64,000 bases of DNA from DYJE01 sp041660385 (GTDB taxonomy: Bacteria; Desulfobacterota; Desulfobacteria; Desulfobacterales; Desulfolunaceae): positions 12,987 to 76,986 of the forward strand of contig JBAZWJ010000023.1 in NCBI GenBank assembly GCA_041660385.1. Reading direction: 5' to 3'. The translations under genes and the position numbers were made by a program. Each line of letters begins with the position of its first letter. Position 1 is the stretch's first letter. Below, piece by piece: positions 35,349 through 44,322 of this stretch. The notes beneath the pieces are model-generated. The model was not told where the DNA came from and made no database searches. It worked only from the letters and a program-made list of their open reading frames with translations.

Positions 35349-36194
35349 ATGTATAATCAAACCATCACGGATGTCCATCATCCTCAACGTTTAATTGAAA
35401 ATTTACAAAACAAAAGGCGGCCTGCTTTATCCATGAACCTGTTCAGAACCCTTATCATCCCCTATCTTCATGTCTGTTATGCCTTTGACAAATTCACGGC
35501 AAGAGGTGCATTTAGCCAGGCCCAGGCTGTATATACAGATCCTGATCATGAAAAAACGAGCCGTAACCCACTGAAAAACGCCATGTTCAAACAACACCTG
35601 AAGCAGTTTCATGACTCGTCCTGCTCAGTGGCCTCTGTGGTCAACTCGGTAAACGCCCTTGGGGAAATAACCGGTAGCGTGGCCGATCATGGCCAAATAA
35701 CTCAGATGGACATCCTCGATAAAGTCAAGGCAGCCAACTGGAAAAAACGGATGAGTCCTGAAGGTGATAACGGCAGGCGAGGTCTTCCCTTGTTCATGTT
35801 GGGTGATGTGGTGAAAGAAAGCCTTGAAGCTTACAATATCCCCCACCGTTTTGTAAAAACCATTCAAACCGTGAAAGACCCAGAAAAAGCAACTCTCCTC
35901 AAGCGGAATCTGCTTGATCATCTCATGAATTACGACCCTAAAGGCAGGGCTCTGATCATCGCCCATTTCAACCAGGGCGTTTTCGTGAAAGCCCTTCAAA
36001 TTCCCCATATCTCACCTGTGGGGGCTTTTGACCCCAGAACACGAACCGTCACCATGCTGGACGTAGATTTTCTTCAGCAAGCACCCTACCGCATCTCCTT
36101 CGACCGCTTCTACGAAGGGCTTTCAAACGATTATAATCCTTTTTTCAGACATTACGGATATGGGAGCGGAGGATACGTCTATATTGGTTTGTAG
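35349..36194 (+). CDS. phytochelatin-synthase-like papain-fold enzyme (peptidase C83 type)
   Basis: A 281-residue protein with the phytochelatin synthase triad in order: Cys92 in FHDSSCSVASVVNSVNAL, His220 in IPHISPVGAFD and Asp238 in TMLDVDF. The His-Asp spacing of 18 equals that of plant phytochelatin synthase. The C-terminus ends YGYGSGGYVYIGL. Bacterial relatives mainly hydrolyse glutathione or related gamma-glutamyl thiols; some make phytochelatins for metal binding. It has no clear signal peptide. It is a single gene next to lon. Confidence 0.78.
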   Translation: MYNQTITDVHHPQRLIENLQNKRRPALSMNLFRTLIIPYLHVCYAFDKFTARGAFSQAQAVYTDPDHEKTSRNPLKNAMFKQHLKQFHDSSCSVASVVNSVNALGEITGSVADHGQITQMDILDKVKAANWKKRMSPEGDNGRRGLPLFMLGDVVKESLEAYNIPHRFVKTIQTVKDPEKATLLKRNLLDHLMNYDPKGRALIIAHFNQGVFVKALQIPHISPVGAFDPRTRTVTMLDVDFLQQAPYRISFDRFYEGLSNDYNPFFRHYGYGSGGYVYIGL

Positions 36195-36268
36195 TATTAG
36201 ATAAAATTAGAAAAAAATGATCGACAACGTCGAATGGGTTCAATTTCGACAGATATCGAGGTAGGGGT

Positions 36269-36353
36269 GTAGGGGCGACCTGCTGGTCGCCCTGCCCGCA
36301 TCACCATAAACGTTTATTACACAACGGTTTGGGCGACCGCCGATGGCCCCTAC
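36269..36353. repeat. composite palindromic repeat
   Basis: The element is bounded by GTAGGGGCGACC and GGCCCCTAC, and contains the perfect 8-bp hairpin GGGCGACC-TGCT-GGTCGCCC at 36273-36292. Confidence 0.65.
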
Positions 36354-36429
36354 AACGTTTCACCGGCTACATAGATGATGGTATATTGAATTGTGGACAG
36401 GCAATTCTTACCTCTCTCATGCAGACTTG

Positions 36430-37206
36430 TCACTTTCTTCGAAGTATAACAGCCCCTTTTTCGGTGTCCACGTATTCCTCATCAAAACAAGGGTATTCAT
36501 CCATCCATCGTTTCACAATTTCCTTTTCACCTGGGCGGATTGCATCATCCAGAAGAACAACAGCACCTGGTGAAAGACGCTCAAAGAAAAACGGAACGGA
36601 CAGATACCTTATATTATTATCCAGAGCGGCAGGGGGACCGTCAACAACAAGGAGATCAATAGACGATGGCAGAAAATCCATATTACTTTTATACCACAGA
36701 TGGTCTTGACCGGAAAAAACCTGCTTTTCAAGAGGACAGCAATGAACCTTTGCAAGCGATCCAAGGCCGTGAAGTTCCAGATTCCGAAGAGTGACTTGTG
36801 AAAAGTCAATGTCGTGGTCAATGGAAACCAACTCCCCTATTCCGTTTTTTTCAATGCAATAAGCACCAACAATGGTTGAAACGCCACTTCCCAGCTCGAC
36901 AACGGATGCGGGTTTCAGTTCAAGCATCAGGCTGATTAGAATTTTAACGAAATCCGGCGATACAGGCCAACCCCTCATCGTAGGCAGAGGATACCGGACC
37001 TGTATCAATGAGAATATGGAAAAAAGAGCGTCTATCTGTGAGTAAATCCTGTTTTGCTGGGTGAAGATCTGCTCGTGGTGCGAAAAAAGCTCTTCAATTT
37101 TACCTGCGAGCAAGCGCTGATGAACGCTTAAATGTTCGACCAGGGTGCATAGATCGTTGATTGTTTTGTTTGTATCGTTCTGATTATTACCTTCAATTGT
37201 TGTCAT
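36430..37206 (-). CDS. class I SAM-dependent methyltransferase
   Basis: A 258-residue protein. A helical N-terminus of about 75 residues precedes a Rossmann methyltransferase domain: VVELGSGVSTIVGAYCIEK (motif I, SAM binding), ELVSIDHDIDF (acidic end of strand 2), DLLVVDGPPAA (motif IV) and AVVLLDDAIRPGEKEIV. It belongs to the Methyltransf_24-like group often found with glycan or surface-polymer genes. It lies downstream of the O-GlcNAc-transferase-like gene, separated by a mobile-element remnant, so it might modify glycans of flagellin (inference). Confidence 0.82.
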   Translation of the reverse strand: MTTIEGNNQNDTNKTINDLCTLVEHLSVHQRLLAGKIEELFSHHEQIFTQQNRIYSQIDALFSIFSLIQVRYPLPTMRGWPVSPDFVKILISLMLELKPASVVELGSGVSTIVGAYCIEKNGIGELVSIDHDIDFSQVTLRNLELHGLGSLAKVHCCPLEKQVFSGQDHLWYKSNMDFLPSSIDLLVVDGPPAALDNNIRYLSVPFFFERLSPGAVVLLDDAIRPGEKEIVKRWMDEYPCFDEEYVDTEKGAVILRRK

Positions 37207-37260
37207 TATTAAAAGCCTTTATGTGTTTTGAATTATTTCACCTGTTGCGGGTAGTTCACC

Positions 37261-37642
37261 GTAGGAGCACGGCACCGTCAATGCTGTTGACTTAAGCACC
37301 AACCTTAAATTGCTGCCCCTCGTTCCGGGGATTCTCCCCGGAATGCGCCCCACGGAGGCTCCGCCTCCAACGTCGCACATCACGGACTGTTTTTTATTTG
37401 CTACACACTTCCATACCTTAAAAAATCGACAGATTTTCCTTATTATACATGTGTGTTCATACTGTCTCGAATCGTTTCTTACTTACTCGTATTTAGAGTG
37501 CGTAGCTCTCTCCATTTTTGGAGGCGGAGCCTCCGGGTAAGCATTCCGGGGAGGATCCCCGGAACGAGGGGCTGTTGCGCGATGCAATTGGACGTGGGGC
37601 ATAGCTTAAGTCAACAGCATTAACGGCGAGCCGTGCCCCTAC
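37261..37642. mobile_element. 382-bp MITE-like element with IS-derived ends and nested palindromes
   Basis: The outer ends (GTAGGAGCACGGCACCGTCA and the reverse of GTAGGGGCACGGCTCGCCGT) match the 39-bp ends of the insertion sequence at 21295-22859 with a few changes, extending through GTTGACTTAAGC. Inside lies a second inverted-repeat pair built on CCCCTCGTTCCGGGGA and GGAGGCTCCGCCTCC (37315-37382 against 37520-37572). No transposase is present. Confidence 0.8.
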
Positions 37643-37695
37643 AATTGCGCGCCGTGCCCTGTCTGCAATGGAACGGATTGTTTAACAAATCACCC

Positions 37696-39927
37696 TTAAC
37701 CATTCCCCTCTTCTACATCTTCTACAACCTGGATCTGCTCGGGTTGCTTTCCTGCTCTGAACGTTTCCCACATGGCAGACAGTGCTTTTTCATAATTTCT
37801 GACAAACCGTCTTGTATCAAAAAGCGGGGCTGTCGCACGGTTTTCGATGAGTTTTTCTTTTAATTGTTTAAGGCGGTCAGAGTCTTTAGCAAGGCTGATG
37901 GCAAGCTCCTTGTATTCATCAAGGCTGTTGACCACCAGTTCGGGCAACCCGATATGGGTAAGAATACTGGCCGGGGCACGAGAAATAAAATGATCACCCT
38001 TTTTGGTGATCACAGGAACTCCGGCCCATAAGGCGTCGCTGGTGGTGATATGGCCTGACACAAGGCGCGTGTCAAGGGCAAGGTCAGCCAGTTTCAATCG
38101 TGCAAGATGTTCTTCTTTTGCCATTTTATCAGAAAAAATAAGACGGTTTTCATTTACGCCACATTTCGCCGCCTCATCTTTCAGATTTTTTTCCATGTGT
38201 TCGTTTTCCCTGAGCAGCCAAAGCACACTGTCATCAACCGATTTAAGGATCTCCATCCAGATGCCGAACATCACTTTCTCGATTTTGTATGACGAATTGA
38301 ATGAACAGAACACGAAAGTCGACTCAGGAAGATTAAAATCCTTACGTGTGTATACGGTTGATGACACAGGCTGATCTCTGTCGTTGATCTGATAGCACTG
38401 GGGCATATATACGAATTTTTCCGTATAGTTGATCTGGTCTTCGGGTGGGGTCATGATCCGGTCAGTAATGAAATAATCAAAAAATGTTGCCTGCATGGAA
38501 CCGGGAAATCCCAGATACCTCACCTGAATCGGTGCAGGCCGCAAGGCCGGAATTTCCATCATACTACCTAAGGTATACCCGGTGAGGTCGATCAGAATAT
38601 CCACTCCGTCCGAAGCGATTTTTCTGGCTGCATCTGCAAAATAAAAATCCTTGATATCGCAAAAACAATCGGCATCCTGTTCGATTCTTTTTCTGTAGAA
38701 GCTGCCGTCGTTCTCTCCATAGGAATAGATATTCACCTTGAAATGACGCCTGTCATGATGCCGGAACAACCCAAGAACAAGGTGTGCATTGGGATGGTTT
38801 TTGACATTGTTCGACAAATAGCCAATCGTAACTGGCGAAACCTTTTCACGTCTTCCCTCAAAAGAAAATTCAAGCCCCAGTTTACCCACTAATTCCTGAA
38901 TTTTCCTGCTCCAGGCAGCGGTCACTGACCTTGCATACTGCTCATCAGAATAAATTCCCAGACAACTGAACGGTGATTCCGGGCAATCCTTGTTTTCAGC
39001 GATGGCGTTTTCAGTCAATTCTTTCAGACGACGTTGAAACGGTTCACATCGTTCCCATTCACACCATGTATTCAAAATGGATACGATCTGCTGGAAAGCA
39101 TGGCCATGATTTTTGTTAAGCCTTGTGGTTTCAATAAAAAACTCCAGGGCTTTATCAGTAAAACCGGCTGACCTTAATGCGTCGGCATAATTGTAGAGCG
39201 TTTCGGCAGAATCCGCCTGAACAGCCAATGACCGCTTATAAAAATCTATAGCGATTTCCCAATCCCCTTTTTTTTTATACGAATTCCCCAGATTGTTCAG
39301 AGCCTGATAAAAATCAGGTATCAGGTCAATCGCCTTTTCGAAATAAGGAATGGCTTCATCCGGTTTGTTCAATTTTAAATAAAGGCAGCCCATGTTGTTA
39401 TAGGCTTCTGAAAAGCAAGGATCAATGGCAAGGGCGTTATTGAAAAAAACCTTAGCTTCATCAGGACGAACACAATCCATGGCAAGATTCCCAAGATTGT
39501 TCCATGTTTCCGCGTGGTCGGATTTTATTGCAAGGGCCTTTTCGTAATGAGCGAAAGCCTGATCCTTTTTATCAAGATTCTGGTACATGAGTGCGGCCCT
39601 GTAACAAGCATCATGACAACCGTCATCGAGCTGAAGCGCGTTGAGATATTCTGCCAGTGCTTGTTCGTATTCACCTTTCACACTGAGGACAAGGCCCAGA
39701 TTGGTATGAAAAAGAACACAATCAGGCATCAAGGCTATGGCTTTCCGTATTAAATATTCAGCCTCATCGTTATTATTTTCATCAAAGGCGATAAGACCCA
39801 TCAAATGCCAGGAATCGGCATGGCATGGGTCATGCTTTACAATACGCTGGTAGATAGACAGTGCGTCTTTTTTCAAACCTTTTTTGTGCAGTTCTATCGC
39901 TTTTTCAAGCTCTTTGTCTGTTTGCAT
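37696..39927 (-). CDS. TPR protein with O-GlcNAc transferase-like (GT41/SPINDLY) catalytic domain
   Basis: About eight tetratricopeptide repeats occupy residues 1-290. A GT41-type region follows: TIGYLSNNVKNHPNAHLVLGLF, DILIDLTGYTLGSMMEIPALRPAPIQVRYLGFPGSM is the family core (quoted in parts: PAPIQVRYLGFPGS), then FCSFNSSYKIEKVMFGIWMEIL and GHITTSDALWAGVPVITKKG. Such enzymes transfer a sugar to Ser/Thr of proteins; next to flagellin they commonly glycosylate flagellin. ATG 39927 is chosen over GTG 39939; neither has a strong ribosome site. Confidence 0.87.
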   Translation of the reverse strand: MQTDKELEKAIELHKKGLKKDALSIYQRIVKHDPCHADSWHLMGLIAFDENNNDEAEYLIRKAIALMPDCVLFHTNLGLVLSVKGEYEQALAEYLNALQLDDGCHDACYRAALMYQNLDKKDQAFAHYEKALAIKSDHAETWNNLGNLAMDCVRPDEAKVFFNNALAIDPCFSEAYNNMGCLYLKLNKPDEAIPYFEKAIDLIPDFYQALNNLGNSYKKKGDWEIAIDFYKRSLAVQADSAETLYNYADALRSAGFTDKALEFFIETTRLNKNHGHAFQQIVSILNTWCEWERCEPFQRRLKELTENAIAENKDCPESPFSCLGIYSDEQYARSVTAAWSRKIQELVGKLGLEFSFEGRREKVSPVTIGYLSNNVKNHPNAHLVLGLFRHHDRRHFKVNIYSYGENDGSFYRKRIEQDADCFCDIKDFYFADAARKIASDGVDILIDLTGYTLGSMMEIPALRPAPIQVRYLGFPGSMQATFFDYFITDRIMTPPEDQINYTEKFVYMPQCYQINDRDQPVSSTVYTRKDFNLPESTFVFCSFNSSYKIEKVMFGIWMEILKSVDDSVLWLLRENEHMEKNLKDEAAKCGVNENRLIFSDKMAKEEHLARLKLADLALDTRLVSGHITTSDALWAGVPVITKKGDHFISRAPASILTHIGLPELVVNSLDEYKELAISLAKDSDRLKQLKEKLIENRATAPLFDTRRFVRNYEKALSAMWETFRAGKQPEQIQVVEDVEEGNG

Positions 39928-40109
39928 AGGCGTTGTCACGTAAAATGCCAGATAGGAAAATTTCGCCGACCTGGCTTTAATAAGAGGAAAAAAATGCTGT
40001 TTTTCTTAATTTTAACGGATTCTTTACTTAAGATTTATGAACGCATGTCCGAACGTTATGAAAGATATAACAGTTCCGGGGAGTGTTTTCCAGATTTTAA
40101 AAATTTTTC

Positions 40110-40136
40110 TCAAGTTTGGACAAGGCTTTCCGATGA
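40110..40136 (+). promoter_or_regulatory. sigma-28 (FliA) promoter of flagellin
   Basis: TCAAGTTT, 11 bases, TCCGATGA fits the sigma-28 consensus TAAAGTTT-N11-GCCGATAA closely. Transcription would begin near 40143, giving a leader of about 134 bases before flagellin. Confidence 0.8.
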
Positions 40137-40233
40137 ATGGAATAAACAAGGAAAAAACAATTTTCAAGGAGGTGGAGCCGGAACAGTAAACATAAAAAGA
40201 ACGGAAAACAAAAGAAAATACAGTTTAAAAAAC

Positions 40234-40249
40234 GCAGCAAGGACGCTGC
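40234..40249 (+). promoter_or_regulatory. CsrA-type hairpin in the flagellin leader
   Basis: GCAGC-AAGGAC-GCTGC folds into a perfect 5-bp stem presenting ANGGA in a six-base loop, the ideal CsrA site. A second AAGGA lies in the ribosome binding site at 40263-40269. CsrA and its antagonist FliW are encoded at 44978-45675. Confidence 0.7.
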
Positions 40250-40276
40250 AATGTACATAACCAAGGAGGTAATATC

Positions 40277-41734
40277 ATGGCCATTTCCGTAAATACCAAC
40301 GTCGCATCCCTTACAGCCCAGCGTAACCTCGTAGGCACAGAAAGGAAACTCAACACAGCGCTCCAGAGACTTTCATCCGGCTTCAGAATCAACTCTGCCA
40401 AAGACGATGCCGCTGGTCTTGCCATCACAGACCGCATGACATCCCAGGTAAGAGGTTTGACCCAGGCCGCCAGAAATGCCAACGACGGTATTTCTCTTGC
40501 ACAAACTGCTGAAGGTGCACTCAACGAAACAACGACCCTTCTGCAACGTATGAGAGAACTTGCCATCCAGTCCGCTAACGATTCAAACAGCGATACCGAC
40601 CGCCAGTCCATTCAGGATGAGGTTGTAAACCTCCAGGCAGAAATCGCTCGTATTGCCGATACCACCAGCTTCAACAACAAGAAACTCCTTGACGGTTCAT
40701 TTGGTAATGCGAGCTTCCATATTGGTGCTGAAGCAGGTCAGGTTATCAACGTAACAACCGGTGACGCCCGAGCCAACAGACTGGGATCATACAGAACACG
40801 TCTTAAAGGTGAAGCCAATGTTGGAGCCACAACAACAGCTGCAACGGCAGCTACACAATGGGGCGGTGCCGACCTTGTTGTTAACGGTTCGAAGGGATCG
40901 GCAACAGCAACTATCGCCGTAGGAGCCACAGCCAAAGATGCGGCTGATGCCATCAACGCAAAAACCGTTGATACAGGTGTTACTGCAAGTGCCGAAACAA
41001 AAGTTGAATTAACCGGCATCGCAGACGGATCCTACAAATTTACACTTTCAACCGGCTCAAGTCAGACAGCTACCGTATCAGCAGCCGTTACCAGCGGTGA
41101 CTTGAACGACTTGGTAGATGCGATCAACGACCACAGTGCTGCCACTGGTGTTACTGCAACCCTTAACGATGCTGAAGATGGTATCGTCATGAAAGATGCA
41201 GATGGTGACACCATCACCGTCCAGAGAACTGATACTGTTGCTGATGCCTGGACCGCAACCATGAGTGCAACAGGTGACACATCGACCGTCGCCACACTTT
41301 CAAGTGCTGCGGCAACAGATACCGCATCATTCAGAGGTCAGGTTCTGATCGAATCTGAAAAGGCGTTCTCTGTGGCTGGTGGAGCAAGTGCTGACGCAAC
41401 GTCCACTTCATCCACACTGTCACAGATAGCCACAGTTGACCTGAAAACCCAGACTGGCTCAAATGACGCCATATCCGTCATCGACAAAGCCATTGCCAAG
41501 GTTGACAGTATCCGAAGCAAGCTCGGTGCGGTTCAAAACAGGTTTGAATCCACCATCACGAACCTTACCAACGTTTCCGAAAACATTTCGGCTTCACGAT
41601 CACGAATCCTTGATGCCGATTTCGCGGCGGAAACTGCGGAACTAAGCAAAGCTCAGATAATCCAGCAGGCAGGATTGTCCATGCTGTCTCAGGCGAACCA
41701 GTTGCCTCAGTCAGCCCTGAGTATGCTCCAGTAG
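40277..41734 (+). CDS. fliC: flagellin
   Basis: A 485-residue flagellin with the conserved N-terminal D0/D1 (SVNTNVASLTAQRNL, LQRLSSGFRINSAKDDAAGL) and C-terminal D1/D0 (DADFAAETAELSKAQIIQQA, LPQSALSMLQ). The central region (about 175-370) is Ala/Thr/Asp-rich with a flagellin-hook-like repeat. Ser/Thr abundance makes it a plausible target of the adjacent O-GlcNAc-transferase-like enzyme. A strong AAGGAGGT precedes the ATG. Confidence 0.97.
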   Translation: MAISVNTNVASLTAQRNLVGTERKLNTALQRLSSGFRINSAKDDAAGLAITDRMTSQVRGLTQAARNANDGISLAQTAEGALNETTTLLQRMRELAIQSANDSNSDTDRQSIQDEVVNLQAEIARIADTTSFNNKKLLDGSFGNASFHIGAEAGQVINVTTGDARANRLGSYRTRLKGEANVGATTTAATAATQWGGADLVVNGSKGSATATIAVGATAKDAADAINAKTVDTGVTASAETKVELTGIADGSYKFTLSTGSSQTATVSAAVTSGDLNDLVDAINDHSAATGVTATLNDAEDGIVMKDADGDTITVQRTDTVADAWTATMSATGDTSTVATLSSAAATDTASFRGQVLIESEKAFSVAGGASADATSTSSTLSQIATVDLKTQTGSNDAISVIDKAIAKVDSIRSKLGAVQNRFESTITNLTNVSENISASRSRILDADFAAETAELSKAQIIQQAGLSMLSQANQLPQSALSMLQ

Positions 41735-41754
41735 TCTGAGGGTATAGCGTTTGT

Positions 41755-41780
41755 CTTCCGGGGGGATTTCTCCCCGGAAG
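41755..41780 (+). terminator. terminator/attenuator after flagellin
   Basis: A perfect 9-bp stem CTTCCGGGG/CCCCGGAAG with an 8-base loop, followed by a short TTTC, lies between fliC and fliD. It would limit read-through so that flagellin message exceeds cap message. Confidence 0.7.
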
Positions 41781-41813
41781 TTTCAAACGTTTAAAGAGTA
41801 AGTGAGGTACACC

Positions 41814-43484
41814 ATGGGCATTTCATCCAGTACAGGCTTGATATCAGGGCTTCAAACAGATTCGATCATCACAGCGTTGATGAACGTCGAAAAAGCGCCT
41901 ATTACGCAGCTTCAGCAGAAACAGTCTGTTTTTCAATCGAAAATTTCATCCTACGGTACACTGAAAAGCTCATTATCAGGTCTTCAGACTGCGATGACAG
42001 CTCTCAAGAACGAGGATAATTTTGCCGCAGGCTTCACCTCTTCATCTAGCAACAAGGACATTCTTGGAGTTTCTGTGTCCGATGCGGATAATGCATCCGC
42101 AGGAAGTTATAAGATAAAGGTCAACCAACTCGCCACATCAGCCCAGATGACCAGTTACACGTCCACGGAAAGTACCAGCAACGTGGGGACCGGCACGCTG
42201 CACTTCAAGCTTGGAGATGGAAATAAACAGTCCATCGCCATTGATACGGATAACCAGTCCCTTGAAGATATCGCCACTGCTATCAACGATGCAGACACCG
42301 ATGTTTCGGCATCTGTTTTGAGAGTTGCCGATAACGATTACCGATTGACACTCACAACCAAGGATACCGGCAAAAATATATCCTACAGTTACCAGGAAAC
42401 AGGTTTTACCTTCGATACAACGACCCAGGCCGGAAGCTCAAACGGTGAAACCATGAGCAGCCAAACGTTTGACAGCGCTTCAACAGCCCTTGGTATAACT
42501 GGAGCACTTTCCGTCAACGGAACGGATATCACTCTCAACGGAACAGAGACTCTGAACGATATCCAGGCATCAGTAGACGCCATTTCCGGGATAACTGCCA
42601 CGGTGAATTACGACAGCACAACAGGCAAGTACAGTCTTGATGTCACCAATGAAACGGATGAAGGCGAAGTCGCTCTTACATTTAAGGACACGACCGACGC
42701 AAGCGGTTTTTCTCATTTTATGGACGCATCGGCCACTGTCAATGCCAATAAAGCCCTGGTTAATATCAACAACATCGATGTGGAACGTGACAGCAATACC
42801 ATCACCGACCTTATCAACGGAATCACTCTGAATCTCGTTGACGAAGATCCCACGAAAACAATTACCGTCAGTGTCAGCGCGAATCATAACACAGCCAAAA
42901 CCAAGATGGACAGTTTTGTTGAAGCGTTCAATAACGTGGTCAAAACCCTGGACAGTCTCCAGAGCTATGACAAAAAAACAGGGACGGCCGGAAACCTTCT
43001 TGGGGACAGTACAGCCAGTCTCATGAGATCCGGTATGAGGCGCATGATTTTTTCATCGGTCAGCGGTGTGTCAAGCGATGTGAACTCACTGAGCAACCTG
43101 GGTATCGAAATCGAAAAAACAGGCCTCTTGAGCTTTGACAGCACTAAATTCACGACAGCGATGAAAGATAACCCGGATGATGTGACACGTTTTTTTACAG
43201 CCGATGAATCCGGAACCAAAGGTCTTGCAGTCAAGTTCGAAAAATACCTTTCAGGCTATCTGGATAGTAAAGGTATTCTTTCTTCTAAAATAGACGGTTA
43301 CACAAATTCATCAGCAAGTATTGACAAAAATATTGAATCGATTGAAAGGCGGCTGGCCACTCGTGAAGAAAACTTACGGAAACAGTACGCCAGCCTCGAA
43401 CAACTTTTATCGACATTTTCAAGCACTCAGACATATCTGACAGACCAGCTTTCGGCACTGTCTAATATGACGAGTAAATTCTAA
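41814..43484 (+). CDS. fliD: flagellar filament cap protein FliD
   Basis: A 556-residue cap protein. The N-terminal FliD_N region (GISSSTGLISGLQTDSIITA, ISSYGTLKSSLSGLQTAM) and C-terminal FliD_C coiled coil (SSASIDKNIESIERRLATRE, YASLEQLLSTFSSTQTYL) are both present around variable middle domains. Start 41814 follows GAGG. It acts outside the cell at the growing filament tip. Confidence 0.95.
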   Translation: MGISSSTGLISGLQTDSIITALMNVEKAPITQLQQKQSVFQSKISSYGTLKSSLSGLQTAMTALKNEDNFAAGFTSSSSNKDILGVSVSDADNASAGSYKIKVNQLATSAQMTSYTSTESTSNVGTGTLHFKLGDGNKQSIAIDTDNQSLEDIATAINDADTDVSASVLRVADNDYRLTLTTKDTGKNISYSYQETGFTFDTTTQAGSSNGETMSSQTFDSASTALGITGALSVNGTDITLNGTETLNDIQASVDAISGITATVNYDSTTGKYSLDVTNETDEGEVALTFKDTTDASGFSHFMDASATVNANKALVNINNIDVERDSNTITDLINGITLNLVDEDPTKTITVSVSANHNTAKTKMDSFVEAFNNVVKTLDSLQSYDKKTGTAGNLLGDSTASLMRSGMRRMIFSSVSGVSSDVNSLSNLGIEIEKTGLLSFDSTKFTTAMKDNPDDVTRFFTADESGTKGLAVKFEKYLSGYLDSKGILSSKIDGYTNSSASIDKNIESIERRLATREENLRKQYASLEQLLSTFSSTQTYLTDQLSALSNMTSKF

Positions 43485-43559
43485 ATTTGATAACCACGTC
43501 CTTATGGACGGTTGAATATAGGTTTTAGTTTCACCCTTAATTTGAAACCGGAGTAGAGT

Positions 43560-44012
43560 ATGGTACAAACAGGGCATCAAGCATACAGACAGAACGTCGG
43601 AAATGCAATTATTTCAAAAGAACAACTGCTGCTCAAGCTCTACGAGGGCTCCTTGAATTTTCTTCGCCTGGCCAGAAGGGGCATGGAAGAAAAGAACCCC
43701 AGAATCAAAGGCGAAAACATTTCGAAAATCATCGCCATCATGACTGAGCTGGACTGTGCTCTTGACATGGATGCAGGTGGCGAGATCGCCGAAAACCTTT
43801 CAATGTTGTATCAGCATATCATCTTCAGGCTGGTTGAGAGCAACGTAAAAAACGACCTGAAAGGTCTTGATGAAGTGGAGCATATCCTTTCAGAAATCAA
43901 AGAAGGATTCATGCAGGCTGTAAAGTTGACAAGGGAAATCAAGGAAACACCCGTGCCCGTTTCTTTACCCCTCATGAATGAACACAAGGAGGGGCTGCGC
44001 ATTGCTATCTGA
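43560..44012 (+). CDS. fliS: flagellin-specific chaperone FliS
   Basis: A 150-residue helical protein with the FliS pattern: ISKEQLLLKLYEGSLNFLRL, then NISKIIAIMTELDCALDMDAGGEIAENLSMLY (four-helix bundle, quoted in parts: IAENLSMLYQHIIFRL). It binds the flagellin C-terminus in the cytoplasm and stops premature polymerisation. The next gene begins inside its end. Confidence 0.92.
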   Translation: MVQTGHQAYRQNVGNAIISKEQLLLKLYEGSLNFLRLARRGMEEKNPRIKGENISKIIAIMTELDCALDMDAGGEIAENLSMLYQHIIFRLVESNVKNDLKGLDEVEHILSEIKEGFMQAVKLTREIKETPVPVSLPLMNEHKEGLRIAI

Positions 44013-44319
44013 TAATAAAAAAACACTCTATCAATCATTGAGCGCCATAGCGGATGATATGGAAAAAGCTCTTACATCGGATAATGATGAATCCGTAAAG
44101 CAGCTTGTTGTCCTGCATGATACGGTCATGGAAACGCTGGTGCAAGGCAACGAAGAGCTGAGATTTGAAATGAAAGACGTCATTATCGATGCAGAACAAA
44201 AAATTAAGAAACTTATATTAACCATACAAACCATGCAGATGGATATAAAGAGTCAATTATCCATTATGAATAACAAGCGGCTTATCCAGTCCACTTATCA
44301 TAGCAAGGATGCGAGGTAG
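44002..44319 (+). CDS. small helical protein in FliT position
   Basis: About 105 residues, entirely helical (QSLSAIADDMEKALTSDNDE, FEMKDVIIDAEQKIKKLILT). The best start is TTG 44002, 10 bases after AGGAGG at 43986-43991 and overlapping fliS; an ATG at 43978 has no site. Position between fliS and flaG and overall form suggest a FliT-like FliD chaperone, but sequence similarity is too weak to be sure. Confidence 0.65.
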   Translation: MLSDNKKTLYQSLSAIADDMEKALTSDNDESVKQLVVLHDTVMETLVQGNEELRFEMKDVIIDAEQKIKKLILTIQTMQMDIKSQLSIMNNKRLIQSTYHSKDAR

Positions 44320-44322
44320 GAT

